A stretch of 64,000 nt of DNA, taken from contig DAOUAE010000002.1 of NCBI GenBank assembly GCA_034433795.1, positions 161,587 to 225,586 of the forward strand, in the 5' to 3' direction. Below the pieces are notes generated by a model. The model was not told the origin of the DNA, searched no databases, and saw only the letters and a list, made by a program, of their open reading frames with translations. Origin of the DNA: DAOUAE01 sp034433795 (lineage in GTDB: Bacteria; Chloroflexota; UBA6077; FW602-bin22; DAOUAE01). Positions 49,118 through 57,420 of the stretch are shown piece by piece; positions within the stretch are counted from its first letter, which is position 1, and every line of letters begins with the position of its first letter. A program made the translations under genes and the position numbers.

Positions 49118-50011
49118 CTAGCCCTTCAACCCGGTCAGCGTGATCCCGCGGACGATGTGCTCCTGAAAGAGGGCGTAGACAATGAGCGGTGGGATGATGG
49201 CCAGTGTCGCCCCGGCCAGCACCAGATGATAGAACGTCCCGTAGTCCCCCTGGATGACGAACAGAGCCAGCGGCAGGGTGAACATATGCCGCTGACGCAG
49301 CATCAAAAGCGCCCAGAAGAGCTCGTTCCAGTGGGCAATAAAAACAAAGATGGCCAGGGCCGCCGCCGCCTCTCTGATCAACGGGAAGATCACACTGTAA
49401 ATGATCTTGATCTCACCCGCCCCATCGATGCGGGCGGCGTCAATATAATCGCTGGGAATATTCAGCATGAACTGACGCATCATAAAGATCCCGAACGGTG
49501 TGAAAAGAAACGGCACGATCATCGCCTGATAGGTGTTCATCCAGCCGATATTGACCATGAGCACGTAGAGCGGAATCTGGATGAGAAAGCCGGGCAGCAT
49601 CATCGTCGAGAGGACGCCGACGAAGAGAATATTGCGTCCCGGGAAACGCAGTTTGGCGAAGGCGTAGCCGGCCAGAGCGCTGGTGAAGACCTGAATGATC
49701 GTGACAATCGTCGCGATGATCAGACTGTTCTTATACCCCACGCCGATCGGGCTGGCGTTTAAGACATGCACGAAGTTTTCGACCTTCCACTGGCTCGGCA
49801 GCCAGACCGGCGGGATGGCCGTCACCTCCCACTCGGCCTTGAAGGCGCTGACCACCATCCAGAGGAGCGGGGTGAACATCACTGTGGCGCTGACCACCAG
49901 GAACACGAGCGCCCCCGCCTCCAGCGCCACCTGCCCCCAGCGCACCGCCACCCGTGGCCGGGTCACGGCGGTCGCTGACACCGTCGGACGATCTCTGAGG
50001 CCCATCGCCAC
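49118..50011 (-). CDS. Sugar ABC transporter permease, MalG type
   Basis: 297 residues. Six TM helices and the EAA loop DAARIDGAGEIKIIYSVIFP, followed by the typical C-terminus GITLTGLKG. The first 30 residues are cytoplasmic. It pairs with the MalF-type permease 6 bp upstream to form the importer channel. The ATPase is not in the operon and is probably a shared MsmK/UgpC-type protein encoded elsewhere. Carbohydrate specificity unknown. Codon use is somewhat AT-richer than the host core. Confidence 0.93.
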   Translation of the reverse strand: MAMGLRDRPTVSATAVTRPRVAVRWGQVALEAGALVFLVVSATVMFTPLLWMVVSAFKAEWEVTAIPPVWLPSQWKVENFVHVLNASPIGVGYKNSLIIATIVTIIQVFTSALAGYAFAKLRFPGRNILFVGVLSTMMLPGFLIQIPLYVLMVNIGWMNTYQAMIVPFLFTPFGIFMMRQFMLNIPSDYIDAARIDGAGEIKIIYSVIFPLIREAAAALAIFVFIAHWNELFWALLMLRQRHMFTLPLALFVIQGDYGTFYHLVLAGATLAIIPPLIVYALFQEHIVRGITLTGLKG

Positions 50012-50017
50012 ACCCCC

Positions 50018-50977
50018 TTAGTAGCTCTCCACGCCACCCCGGCGCATGATCCGCAGTTGCAGCAGCGTCAGCGCCAGAATGATGAAGAAAAGCACCACCG
50101 CCATCGCGTTAGCCCGACTGTACTGGAAGTTGGTGAAGGCGGTGTTGTAGGTCAGGACCACCACCACTTCGGTCGCCCGGGCCGGCCCGCCGCCAGTCAT
50201 CACAAAGATCGGGGTGAAGACCTGGGCGTTGGCAATAATGTTGATGATCGAGATGAAGAGAAAAGCCGGCCGGATGAGCGGCCAGGTGATGTGCCAGAAG
50301 GTCTGCCAGGGGCCGGCCCCGTCGATGTGGGCCGCGTCGTAATACTCCTGTGGCACCGTCTGCAGCGCCGCCAGGAAGAGCACGATATAGTAGCCCACGT
50401 ACTTCCAGATAACCATGAGCACGACCGAATTCATCGCGGTGGTCGGGTCCTGCAGCCAGGTGCTGGGCGGCAGCCCCAGCGCCCTCAGGATGACGTTGAA
50501 GAGCCCCCAGGTGGGGTTCATAAGGATGACGAAGAGGATGGCCGTGGCCACCAGCGGCAGGACGACCGGCGAAAAGGTAATAATCCGGGCCACCGTCTGC
50601 CAGCGGCGCAGATTATTGATGAGCAGCGCCAGGAGCAGTCCCAGCCCGATCTGCCCAACATAGGCCTTGACCGTGTACTCGGCGTCATGCAGCAGCGAGA
50701 GGCGGAAGCGTTCGTCGAAGAAGATGTAGCGGTAGTTCTCCAGACCGATGAACTCGGCCTGGCTGATCGGGCTCAGAGCATCCCACCAGGTCAGCGAGAC
50801 ACCAAAGGCCAGAAACATCGGCCCAAAGACAAAGATGAGGAAAAAGAGGTAGACCACCCCGACGATGCTGTAGCCGAAGAGCGCCTCGCGCGCGCTCAGG
50901 GTATGTAGCCCCAACCGCCGGCGGAGACCCGTCCGGTGGACGGGTCTCCCCCCGGCCGGGCGCGCCTCGACAGCCAT
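50018..50977 (-). CDS. Sugar ABC transporter permease, MalF/UgpA type
   Basis: 319 residues. Cytoplasmic N-terminus of about 35 residues, six TM helices, EAA loop DAAHIDGAGPWQTFWHITWP. Partner of the MalG-type protein downstream. Its start region is notable: one perfect 12-bp stem-loop lies in the leader (51008-51034) and another inside codons 10-18 (50923-50949), which may tune expression relative to the binding protein. Confidence 0.93.
   Translation of the reverse strand: MAVEARPAGGRPVHRTGLRRRLGLHTLSAREALFGYSIVGVVYLFFLIFVFGPMFLAFGVSLTWWDALSPISQAEFIGLENYRYIFFDERFRLSLLHDAEYTVKAYVGQIGLGLLLALLINNLRRWQTVARIITFSPVVLPLVATAILFVILMNPTWGLFNVILRALGLPPSTWLQDPTTAMNSVVLMVIWKYVGYYIVLFLAALQTVPQEYYDAAHIDGAGPWQTFWHITWPLIRPAFLFISIINIIANAQVFTPIFVMTGGGPARATEVVVVLTYNTAFTNFQYSRANAMAVVLFFIILALTLLQLRIMRRGGVESY
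50923..50949 (-). promoter_or_regulatory. Perfect 12-bp stem-loop inside the MalF-type permease 5' coding region
   Basis: GGAGACCCGTCC at 50923-50934 and its exact complement at 50938-50949, 3-nt loop. It lies about 28-54 nt after the permease ATG (50977). Such a strong structure near the start would slow or control translation. Confidence 0.65.
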
Positions 50978-51007
50978 AACCTCCTCCCTGTCAGCGAGAA
51001 GCCCGCA

Positions 51008-51034
51008 TCCCCAGGGGAGAGTCTCCCCTGGGGA
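51008..51034 (-). promoter_or_regulatory. Perfect 12-bp stem-loop between binding-protein and permease genes
   Basis: TCCCCAGGGGAG at 51008-51019 and its exact complement at 51023-51034, 3-nt loop, in the 70-bp gap after the solute-binding protein stop. By analogy to the malE-malF hairpins it may protect the upstream mRNA from 3' decay and lower permease expression. Confidence 0.7.
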
Positions 51035-51047
51035 GATGGCACCCGTC

Positions 51048-52490
51048 TCAGCTGCTGTAGGCCTCTTTCAGCGCCTGCTTGAACTCCTGGTCCATCTTCT
51101 GGACCGCCTCGGCCGGCTTCACCTTCTTAAGGACCAGGGCGTCCTGGTTATCACGCAGGATGTTGTACAGCTGGGCCAGTCCGCGGACCACCGGCATCGG
51201 GGTGGTGTTCTCCAGAGCCTTCTTGTAGGCCTCCTTCATCTGGGCCGGGAAGAAGTCAGGGAGCTTGTAGCCCTTAACCGAGGGCACGAAGCCGAAGACA
51301 TCGGTCTGGAACTTCTGCATGCGGAACTCTGGCCCATCGTTCAGCCAGCGCAGGAACTTCCAGCACTCATCCGGGTATTTGGTCTTCGCCGAGACCAGGA
51401 AGTGGTAGTTGCGGGTATTGCTACCCCGCTTCGAGCCGTCGGCGCTGAAGGGCACCAGGGTGTGCTGCTCCTCCAGGATGCCCGGCTGACCCTGGGTGAC
51501 CAGGACGAAGTAGACGGCGAACGACTCGTGCCAGTTGATGGCCCCCAGGCGGTTGCCCCAGACCTGCGGCGCCTGGCCCAGATCGGCCGAGAGCGAGCCG
51601 TCCTCCGCCAGCTTGTACCAGTACTCGGTGATCATGCGGCCGATGTCGGTGGCGATGTTGACCTTCGGCGGGGTCACACTGGTGTCGACGAAGTCCTCAC
51701 CGTTCAGCCAGTGCATGACCACGCGCTGGACAAACTGTCGTTCGCCGTTGGCATCGTGCCAGACGAAGCCGGCACGGAGCTTCTTGCCCCCCTCGATCTT
51801 GGTCAGTTTCTTGGCCCACTCGCGCTGCTCCTCCCAGGTCCTGGGCGGGCTCTTCTCCGGGTCCAGACCGACCTCCTGAGCCATCTTCTTGTTGATGAAG
51901 ACAGCCATGGTCTGATTTTCGGTGGGATAGCCCATGATCTTGCCTTCCCAGATCCCCGCCCGGACCGCCGTCTCCAGCCAGTTCTCCTTGATGTAGCTCT
52001 GGATCTCCGGCGGCGGGGGCCGGAAGAAGCCGCGCGAGGCGAGGTCGGCGAAGTAGGCGTCGTTCAGATGGTAGATATCCTCCTGGGTCCCGGCCTGGAA
52101 GTCGGCGATGTAGGTCGCGATCGGCCCGGCCTGACCGGCCACAAACCGCTGAAGTTCGACATAGATCTTGTCTTTTTCACCCTGGGTCGAGTTGTACTCG
52201 TTGATGATCTTCTGGAAGTCGTTGAAATAGACCCCCGACCAGTGCACCCGCAGGAGCAGCTTGGTCCCCCCCTTGTAGGGGACCGGCGCCAGCGTCGGCA
52301 CCGGCGTGGGGGTGGCCAGGAGCGGCTTGACCTCGGGCGCAGGGGCGGGCGTCGGGGTCGCTCCCGGCTTGGGCTGCTCGGCCGGCGCTGGGGTGGGCGC
52401 GGGAGACGGTGCACAGGCGGCCAGCACCGCCACGGCCGTGGCCCCCAGACCGGCGAGCAGACGACGGCGGCTCAGACGACGGACCTCCAT
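51048..52490 (-). CDS. Tat-exported sugar-binding lipoprotein of ABC importer (SBP family 1)
   Basis: 480 residues from ATG 52490, chosen because of GGGAGGG upstream and a twin-arginine lipoprotein signal right at the start (LSRRRLLAGLGATAVAVLAAC). A Pro/Ala/Thr linker follows to about residue 70. The body has SBP_bac_1 features, e.g. an N-terminal LLLRVHWSGVYFND, FEINYLNDAYF-like region and C-terminal helices. It is anchored in the membrane and delivers sugar to the two permeases below. It is first in the operon, the usual order. Confidence 0.9.
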   Translation of the reverse strand: MEVRRLSRRRLLAGLGATAVAVLAACAPSPAPTPAPAEQPKPGATPTPAPAPEVKPLLATPTPVPTLAPVPYKGGTKLLLRVHWSGVYFNDFQKIINEYNSTQGEKDKIYVELQRFVAGQAGPIATYIADFQAGTQEDIYHLNDAYFADLASRGFFRPPPPEIQSYIKENWLETAVRAGIWEGKIMGYPTENQTMAVFINKKMAQEVGLDPEKSPPRTWEEQREWAKKLTKIEGGKKLRAGFVWHDANGERQFVQRVVMHWLNGEDFVDTSVTPPKVNIATDIGRMITEYWYKLAEDGSLSADLGQAPQVWGNRLGAINWHESFAVYFVLVTQGQPGILEEQHTLVPFSADGSKRGSNTRNYHFLVSAKTKYPDECWKFLRWLNDGPEFRMQKFQTDVFGFVPSVKGYKLPDFFPAQMKEAYKKALENTTPMPVVRGLAQLYNILRDNQDALVLKKVKPAEAVQKMDQEFKQALKEAYSS

Positions 52491-52565
52491 GCCTGACCCT
52501 CCCGGCGAAATGTCTGCCGAGCCGGCTTTAATAGACAATCGAAGAGGGCCGGCTCGCTTGGCCTG

Positions 52566-52571
52566 TAGTAT
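52566..52571 (-). promoter_or_regulatory. -10 TATACT of the sugar importer operon
   Basis: Minus-strand TATACT at 52566-52571, 75 bp before the binding-protein ATG. The -35 at 17 bp is only TTTCCA-like (52589-52594), so the promoter is probably regulated. Confidence 0.45.
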
Positions 52572-52583
52572 AGCAGGGCGGGC

Positions 52584-53816
52584 CTAGGTTGGAAAGTCCT
52601 TACCTGACAGCGTGCGGCGGTACAGAAGCGCCAGCGCCGGCGGGACGATGAGGGTGGTCAGAAAACTCATCGCCACCACGACCGCGAAGATCGGCGGCGG
52701 GATGATCCCCAGGCTCTGGCCCAGTCCGGCCACAATCAGCCCGACCTCGCCGCGCGGGACCATGCCGATGCCGATGGCCAGCACCTGCCGGGGCGCCAGC
52801 CCCAGCGCGGCCAGCCCCCCGCCCAGGAGCTTGCCCAGAACCGCCAGCCCGGTCACCAGCCCGGCCAGAACCGCCAGTTCGGGCTGGAGAAAGACCCGCC
52901 AGTCCACCTGACTGCCGGTCAGCACGAAGAAGAACGGCGCCAGGAAGGTGTAGAGCGGCTCGATCCGCCGCTCCAGTTCGTACTGCTCCCGGGCCTCGGC
53001 CAGGACCATCCCGGCCAGAAACGCCCCGACGATGGCCGCCAGCCCCACCGCCCCAGCCAGGGCCGCCAGCCCTAACATCAGCACGACCGCCAAACTGAAC
53101 GGCGCGTCGGGCACCGGCAGCCGCTCCAGGTGCAGAGCGTAGCGCCGCATCATCCCCCGCCCGACCAGGGCCACAAAGACCGTGAACCCCACCGCCTGCC
53201 CTACCAGCAGAACCACCGCCAGCGGGCTCAGGTCACGCCCGGCCGCCAGCCCGGCCACCACGGCCAGGAGAATCAGCGCCAGAATGTCGTCCACCACCGC
53301 CGCCCCCAGGATGATCCGGGCCTCGGCCGTGCGGACCGCCCCCAGGTCCTGCAGCACCCGAGCGGTGATCCCCACGCTGGTGGCGACCAGCGCCGTGGCG
53401 GTGAAGAGCGGAACGAACCCGCTCCAGCCCATCGCCCCCATCAGCACCACGCCAAAGACAAAGGGGAAGACGATCCCCAGAATCCCCACCGCCACCGCCC
53501 GGGCCCCGACCTGCGTCACCTCCTCCAGCCGCGTCTCCAGCCCGACGAAGAAGAGAAGGACAATCACTCCCAGCTCGGCGATGAGATGATAGGCCACTTT
53601 CAGAGTCTGGCTGGCCGTCTCCGGATTACCGAACACGGCCACCAGTTCCGGGCCCGGCGCGCCGATAAGCCCCAGGGCGTAGGGGCCAATAAGCACGCCG
53701 GCCAAGAGCTCTCCCAGGACCGGCGGCTGCCGGACCAGACTGGCCAGCGCTCCGCCGGTCTTGGCCGCCAGAAAGATCACAAAGAGGTCGAAAAGCAGAC
53801 CCGAGACCTCTGTCAC
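52584..53816 (-). CDS. CPA2-type cation:proton antiporter (KefB/NapA family)
   Basis: 410 residues from GTG 53816, which follows a GGGAGGG. About twelve TM helices: FLAAKTGGALASLVRQPPVL (first), LGELLAGVLIGPYALGLIG, VIVLLFFVGLETRLEE, ARIILGAAVVDDILALILLA with the transport Asp pair, GAFLAGMVLAEA, and GMVPRGEVGLIVAGLG with PRGE. It exchanges Na+ or K+ for protons at the membrane. No cytoplasmic TrkA domain is attached. Divergent from the DapA-type gene. Confidence 0.92.
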   Translation of the reverse strand: MTEVSGLLFDLFVIFLAAKTGGALASLVRQPPVLGELLAGVLIGPYALGLIGAPGPELVAVFGNPETASQTLKVAYHLIAELGVIVLLFFVGLETRLEEVTQVGARAVAVGILGIVFPFVFGVVLMGAMGWSGFVPLFTATALVATSVGITARVLQDLGAVRTAEARIILGAAVVDDILALILLAVVAGLAAGRDLSPLAVVLLVGQAVGFTVFVALVGRGMMRRYALHLERLPVPDAPFSLAVVLMLGLAALAGAVGLAAIVGAFLAGMVLAEAREQYELERRIEPLYTFLAPFFFVLTGSQVDWRVFLQPELAVLAGLVTGLAVLGKLLGGGLAALGLAPRQVLAIGIGMVPRGEVGLIVAGLGQSLGIIPPPIFAVVVAMSFLTTLIVPPALALLYRRTLSGKDFPT

Positions 53817-53833
53817 CGCCGTCTTCCCTCCCC

Positions 53834-53839
53834 TATAAT
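53834..53839 (+). promoter_or_regulatory. -10 TATAAT upstream of the DapA-type gene
   Basis: Perfect TATAAT on the plus strand, 89 bp before ATG 53928. No good -35; it lies 18 bp from the antiporter GTG on the other strand. Confidence 0.4.
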
Positions 53840-53927
53840 GCTCAGGGCCACCGCAAAGGCCCGCCGTCGCGCCAAAACCCGAGCCCGGGATGCCCCTGGC
53901 CGGGGACACTGTTTCGGAGGCAGAGCG

Positions 53928-54846
53928 ATGACGCGACCGTACGCCGGGGTCTTCCCGGTCCTGCCGACCACCTTCGATGAGCACGGCCAGCTGGACCTGG
54001 AGAGCCAGGTCCGGGTGGTCGACTTCTTCCTGGAGGCCGGCGTCCACGGCTTCTGCATCCTGGCCAACTTCTCCGAGCAGTTCGCCTTAAGCGACGCCGA
54101 GCGCGACCGGCTCACCGAAACCATCCTGCGCCACACCCGCGACCGGGTGCCGGTCATCGTCACCACCAGCCACTACAGCGCCCGCGTGGCCGCCGAACGC
54201 AGCCAGCGGGCTCAGGCCCTCGGCGCCGCCATGGTCATGCTCATGCCCCCCTTCCACGGCACGATCCGGCCGGACGAGGCCGGTATTTTCGAGTTCTTCC
54301 GGACCGTCTCCGACGCCATCGATATCCCGATCATGGTCCAGGACAGCCCGGTCAGCGGGATCACCCTCCCGGCCGCCTTCCTGGCCCGCCTGGCCACCGA
54401 GATCCGTCAGGTGAAGTACTATCGAGGTGCCCGGTACGGCGTCGAAGATCCGGGAGCTGCTCCGCCTGGCGGGGTCAGCCATCGAGGGCGTCTTCGACGG
54501 CGAGGAGGCCATTACCCTGATCCCCGACCTCGAGGCCGGGGCGACCGGCACGATGCCCAGCGGCCTCATCCCCGACCTCCTGCGTGAGATCTTCGACCTC
54601 TACCAGGCGGGCCGACGGGCCGAGGCGGTGGCCCGCTACGAGCAGGTGCTGCCGCTCATCGTCTACGAAAACAAACTCTGCGGGTTTCGGGCGACCAAGG
54701 CCCTCCTGAAAGAGGGCGGTATCATCCGCTGCGAGGCCGCCCGGCCGCCGACCCCGCCCTATCTGCCGCCGGAGATCCGGGCCGGACTTATCGACCGGGC
54801 CCGCCGCCTCAATCCGCTGGCCCTGCGCCGCGCCCCGGCCAGCTGA
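53928..54846 (+). pseudogene. Dihydrodipicolinate synthase-family aldolase, frameshifted
   Basis: ATG 53928 is preceded by CGGAGG. The first 165 codons read as a DHDPS-family barrel: FPVLPTTFDEHGQLDLESQV, NFSEQFALSDAERDRL, VIVTTSHYSARVAAERS, MVMLMPPFHGTI and the Schiff-base Lys in RQVKYY. At about 54420 the frame changes: EVPGTASKIRELLRLAG and the remaining 140 residues (through NKLCGFRATKALLKEGGII) are in the next frame. One base inserted or five missing would explain it. Either a recent pseudogene or an assembly error. Confidence 0.82.
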
Positions 54847-54852
54847 CCGCCC

Positions 54853-55623
54853 TCAGGCGGCGCCGGTCTGGAAGAGGCGGATGGCCCGCTGGGCGCCGCC
54901 GGCGATGAAGCCGATGTCGCTGCCGATCGGGTTGAAGTTGAAGCCCTCGGCGATCCGCCGCCGGGCCTCCTCGGGACCGCTGCAGGCGATCCCGGCCACC
55001 AGCCCCCGACTGCGGGCCGCCGCCAGCACCCGCTGGCAGGCCGCCACGTGCCGCGGCTCGCTGATGTCCGCCCCCGGCGGCAGCCCCAGCGAGAGGGCCA
55101 GATCGGCCGGGCCGATGAAGAAGCCGTCGATCCCCGGCACCTGGGCGATCTCCTCGACCCGCTCGACGGCGGCGATGTGCTCGATCATCACCAGGCAGGC
55201 GATCTCTTCGTTGGCCTGCTGGACGTAATCGGCGCCGCCGTAGAGACGGGCCCGGTTCGGCCCGACGCTCCGGTAGCCCAGCGGCGGGTAGCGACAGGCG
55301 CCGGCCGCCCGGCGGGCGTCCTCGACCGTCATCACCAGCGGCACAATGACGCCGTAGGCCCCGGCGTCCAGGACGTACTGGATGAGCGCCGGGTCGTTCC
55401 AGGGCACCCGGACGAACGGCACGGTGTCGGTGGTGCTGATCGCCTGGAAGCAGAGGGCCGCCCGGTCGGGGCCGATGGCCATGCCGTGCTGCATGTCCAG
55501 GACGATGGCGTCGAACCCGGCGTGGGCCAGCGTCTCGGCCACGTAGGGGTCGGCCGTCCCCATCCAGCCCACGGTCACCGGCCGGTTCTCGCGCCAGAGG
55601 GCCTTGACCTTGTTCGGACGCAT
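54853..55623 (-). CDS. HpcH/HpaI-type class II aldolase
   Basis: 256 residues from ATG 55623, with GGAGGG upstream and a 22-bp palindrome between its -10 and the ribosome-binding site. Family motifs: DAIVLDMQHGMAIGPDRAAL (Asp/His), VPFVRVPWNDPALIQYVLDA, GAYGVIVPLVMTVEDARRAA, CLVMIEHIAAVERVEEI (Glu ligand) and GIDGFFIGPADLALSLG. It cleaves or forms 2-keto-3-deoxy acids such as 4-hydroxy-2-oxo-heptanedioate with a divalent metal. Convergent with the DapA-type pseudogene. Confidence 0.92.
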   Translation of the reverse strand: MRPNKVKALWRENRPVTVGWMGTADPYVAETLAHAGFDAIVLDMQHGMAIGPDRAALCFQAISTTDTVPFVRVPWNDPALIQYVLDAGAYGVIVPLVMTVEDARRAAGACRYPPLGYRSVGPNRARLYGGADYVQQANEEIACLVMIEHIAAVERVEEIAQVPGIDGFFIGPADLALSLGLPPGADISEPRHVAACQRVLAAARSRGLVAGIACSGPEEARRRIAEGFNFNPIGSDIGFIAGGAQRAIRLFQTGAA

Positions 55624-55645
55624 GCCGTCGCTCCCTCCTGTCGGT

Positions 55646-55667
55646 CGCCGGACCGCGCGGTCCGGCG
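55646..55667. promoter_or_regulatory. Perfect 22-bp palindrome in the HpaI-aldolase leader (likely operator)
   Basis: CGCCGGACCGC at 55646-55656 and its exact complement at 55657-55667, no spacer. It lies between the -10 (55679-55684) and the ATG (55623), from about +5 on. The position suits a repressor site; as RNA it would also form a stable hairpin. Confidence 0.65.
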
Positions 55668-55678
55668 GGCTCCCGGCC

Positions 55679-55707
55679 ATTATAGCCCAGCGGCGCGGCC
55701 GGGCCAA
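55679..55707 (-). promoter_or_regulatory. Promoter of the HpaI-type aldolase, TTGGCC-17-TATAAT
   Basis: Minus strand -10 TATAAT (55679-55684), 17-bp spacer, -35-like TTGGCC (55702-55707). Confidence 0.6.
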
Positions 55708-55867
55708 CGGCCGGCCATACCCTCAGCCGGGACCCGATCAGTGGCCAGCGCGACAGGACGCGCCGGCGCCACGGAGACCGCGGACAGGCCGCCATGGCGC
55801 CGGCGGCCCCGAGGCTCCTTAAGACTCCTTCAGGCTCAGCGGGGGAAAGACGAAGGCCGGCAGACGA

Positions 55868-56830
55868 TCACTCCGAGGCCGCAGGGGGTTCGACGCGGAA
55901 GAGGACGTTGCCGTCTTCCGGGCAGGCGACCTCGACCGCCGGCGGCTCCTCGCCGGCCACCAGCCGACGCTGCATCTCCCGCACCCGCGGGAAGAGGGCC
56001 ACGAAGGCCTCGGCGCAGAGGCCCCCCGGCGTGCAGGCGCTGATGGCGAAGCGCTCGCCGCGCTGGTGGTGGGCCTGGCAGTGCCCCTGGACCCCGACCA
56101 CCGTCACCCGGACCGGCGGGAAAGTCTCCGGACGCGGGCTTCCCACCAGGTCCAGCACCTGCGGGGCCAGGTCGGCCGGCCGCACCCGCACCCCGCTCAG
56201 CCCGGCCGCCGGGAGCGTGATCCGCTGCCCGTCGCGCTCCAGCGTCACCTGGTCGGCGGTCGGGACGGTGGCGCCGACCCGGACGCGGACGCCCGGCCCC
56301 AGGCCCGCCTGCCAGAGAGCCGTGAGGAGCGCCGTGTCGCGCTCGGCCTCCTCGGTGATGCGGTCGATGACGACCTCCTGGCCCTCCGGAACCCGGTCCA
56401 GCGGGACCGTCGCCCAGGCCAGGGGCCGCCCCCGCCCGGGGATCGGGTTGCCGTGGGGGCAGGTGGTCGGCTGACCGAGCAGCCCGAAGAGCCGCTCCTC
56501 CAGACGCGGGGTCAGCAGGTGCTCGAGGTGATCCGCCTCTTCGTGAGCCGCCACCCAGTCCAGCCCCAGGAGGTCGGTCAGCCAGCGCTCGATCAGGCAG
56601 TGACGACGGACGACCGCTTCGCCGACCGCCCGCCCGGCTGGCGTCAGGATGATCTCGCGGCGCGGACCGAAGACGATGTAGCCGTCGGCCTGAAGCCGCT
56701 TCAGGGTCTCGGCCACTGTGGGGGGGCTGACCGCCAGGTACTCGCCCAGCCGGGCGCTGATCACCGGCCGGCGGTCGGCGGTCAGGACATACAGGGCGGC
56801 CAGATAGTCCTCAACCACGTGGCGGGCCAT
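55868..56830 (-). CDS. DtxR/MntR-type metalloregulator fused to a TIGR04076 domain
   Basis: 320 residues from ATG 56830, longer than ordinary DtxR (about 220). N-terminal winged helix (HVVEDYLAALYVLTADRRPV, SPPTVAETLKRLQADGYI), dimer and metal domain (HEEADHLEHLLTPRLEERLF, CPHGNPIPGRG) and an FeoA/SH3-like part (VPEGQEVVIDRITEEAERDT). From about residue 235 an added domain reads VRVTVVGVQGHCQAHHQRGE, ACTPGGLCAEAFVALFP, VACPEDGNVLFRVE; this is the TIGR04076 small-protein family with its Cys pattern. It likely senses Fe/Mn and controls the adjacent uptake genes. The fusion is unusual. Confidence 0.88.
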   Translation of the reverse strand: MARHVVEDYLAALYVLTADRRPVISARLGEYLAVSPPTVAETLKRLQADGYIVFGPRREIILTPAGRAVGEAVVRRHCLIERWLTDLLGLDWVAAHEEADHLEHLLTPRLEERLFGLLGQPTTCPHGNPIPGRGRPLAWATVPLDRVPEGQEVVIDRITEEAERDTALLTALWQAGLGPGVRVRVGATVPTADQVTLERDGQRITLPAAGLSGVRVRPADLAPQVLDLVGSPRPETFPPVRVTVVGVQGHCQAHHQRGERFAISACTPGGLCAEAFVALFPRVREMQRRLVAGEEPPAVEVACPEDGNVLFRVEPPAASE

Positions 56831-56839
56831 CGCTCCTCC

Positions 56840-57298
56840 TCACGCCTCTCCCTCCGCCCCGCCCTGACAGCGCGGGCAGATCCCGGTGAAGAGCAATTGG
56901 GGCCGGACCTCCTGATAGCCGGTCTGGGCGGCGACCGCCTGGGCCAGCCGCTCGCCCTCCCCCAGCGGGAGATCGTCCACCCGCCGGCAGACCAGGCAGC
57001 GGATGTGGCCGTGGGGCTGCGGCTGCCGACCATCATAGCGGCTGAACCCCTCGTGACAGTCGATCTCCAAAAGTTCGCCCAGCTCTTTGAGAACGTGCAG
57101 GGTGCTGTAGACCGTCGCCAGGCTGATGGTGGGGTAGAGCCGGCGGACCTGGGCGAAGACCTGCTCGGCGCTGGGATGCGAGCTGTCGCGCAGAAGCACC
57201 TGCAGGATGGCCAGACGCTGCGGCGTCAGCCGGTACCCCCGCGCCCGCAGCCGCTCGATGAGCGTTCGCAGCCGCTGTTCGCTGGTCGAGACCGCCAT
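56840..57298 (-). CDS. Fur-family metal/peroxide regulator
   Basis: 152 residues, standard length. Winged helix RLTPQRLAILQVLLRDSSHP and ISLATVYSTLHVLKELGELL; metal-binding HGHIRCLVC (His96, His98, Cys101, Cys104) and C-terminal CPRC. Four Cys make the structural zinc site found in Fur/PerR. It faces the FTR1 operon across a 196-bp control region and is followed after 9 bp by the DtxR fusion, so the two regulators are co-expressed. PerR or Zur cannot be excluded, but the neighbours favour iron. Confidence 0.92.
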   Translation of the reverse strand: MAVSTSEQRLRTLIERLRARGYRLTPQRLAILQVLLRDSSHPSAEQVFAQVRRLYPTISLATVYSTLHVLKELGELLEIDCHEGFSRYDGRQPQPHGHIRCLVCRRVDDLPLGEGERLAQAVAAQTGYQEVRPQLLFTGICPRCQGGAEGEA

Positions 57299-57335
57299 GC
57301 CGTCGCTTGTCCAGAATCGTTCTTAGGTAGACACG

Positions 57336-57364
57336 ATTATAGACTAGCCCCCCTCTCCTGTCAA
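57336..57364 (-). promoter_or_regulatory. Promoter of fur-dtxR, TTGACA-17-TATAAT
   Basis: Perfect minus-strand consensus: -35 TTGACA (57359-57364), 17-bp spacer, -10 TATAAT (57336-57341), 38 bp before the fur ATG. The -35 overlaps the palindrome 57361-57377. A smaller repeat AGAA-TCG-TTCT lies at 57313-57323, near +8 to +18. Confidence 0.82.
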
Positions 57365-57377
57365 GGCAAAGCCTTGA
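57361..57377. promoter_or_regulatory. 17-bp perfect palindrome between divergent promoters (TCAAGGC-AAA-GCCTTGA)
   Basis: Arms 57361-57367 and 57371-57377, 3-bp spacer. It overlaps the -35 of the fur-dtxR promoter and the first bases of the -35 of the FTR1 promoter, so one bound dimer would block or touch both. Candidate operator for Fur or the DtxR fusion. Confidence 0.7.
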
Positions 57378-57402
57378 CGAAGCGCGAACACGGCGGTAAA
57401 GT
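57374..57402 (+). promoter_or_regulatory. Promoter of the FTR1-FbpAB operon, TTGACG-17-TAAAGT
   Basis: -35 TTGACG (57374-57379), 17-bp spacer, -10-like TAAAGT (57397-57402). The -10 is weak, fitting a regulated promoter. Predicted start about 57409. Confidence 0.6.
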
Positions 57403-57420
57403 GAGGACTGGTTAGCCATC

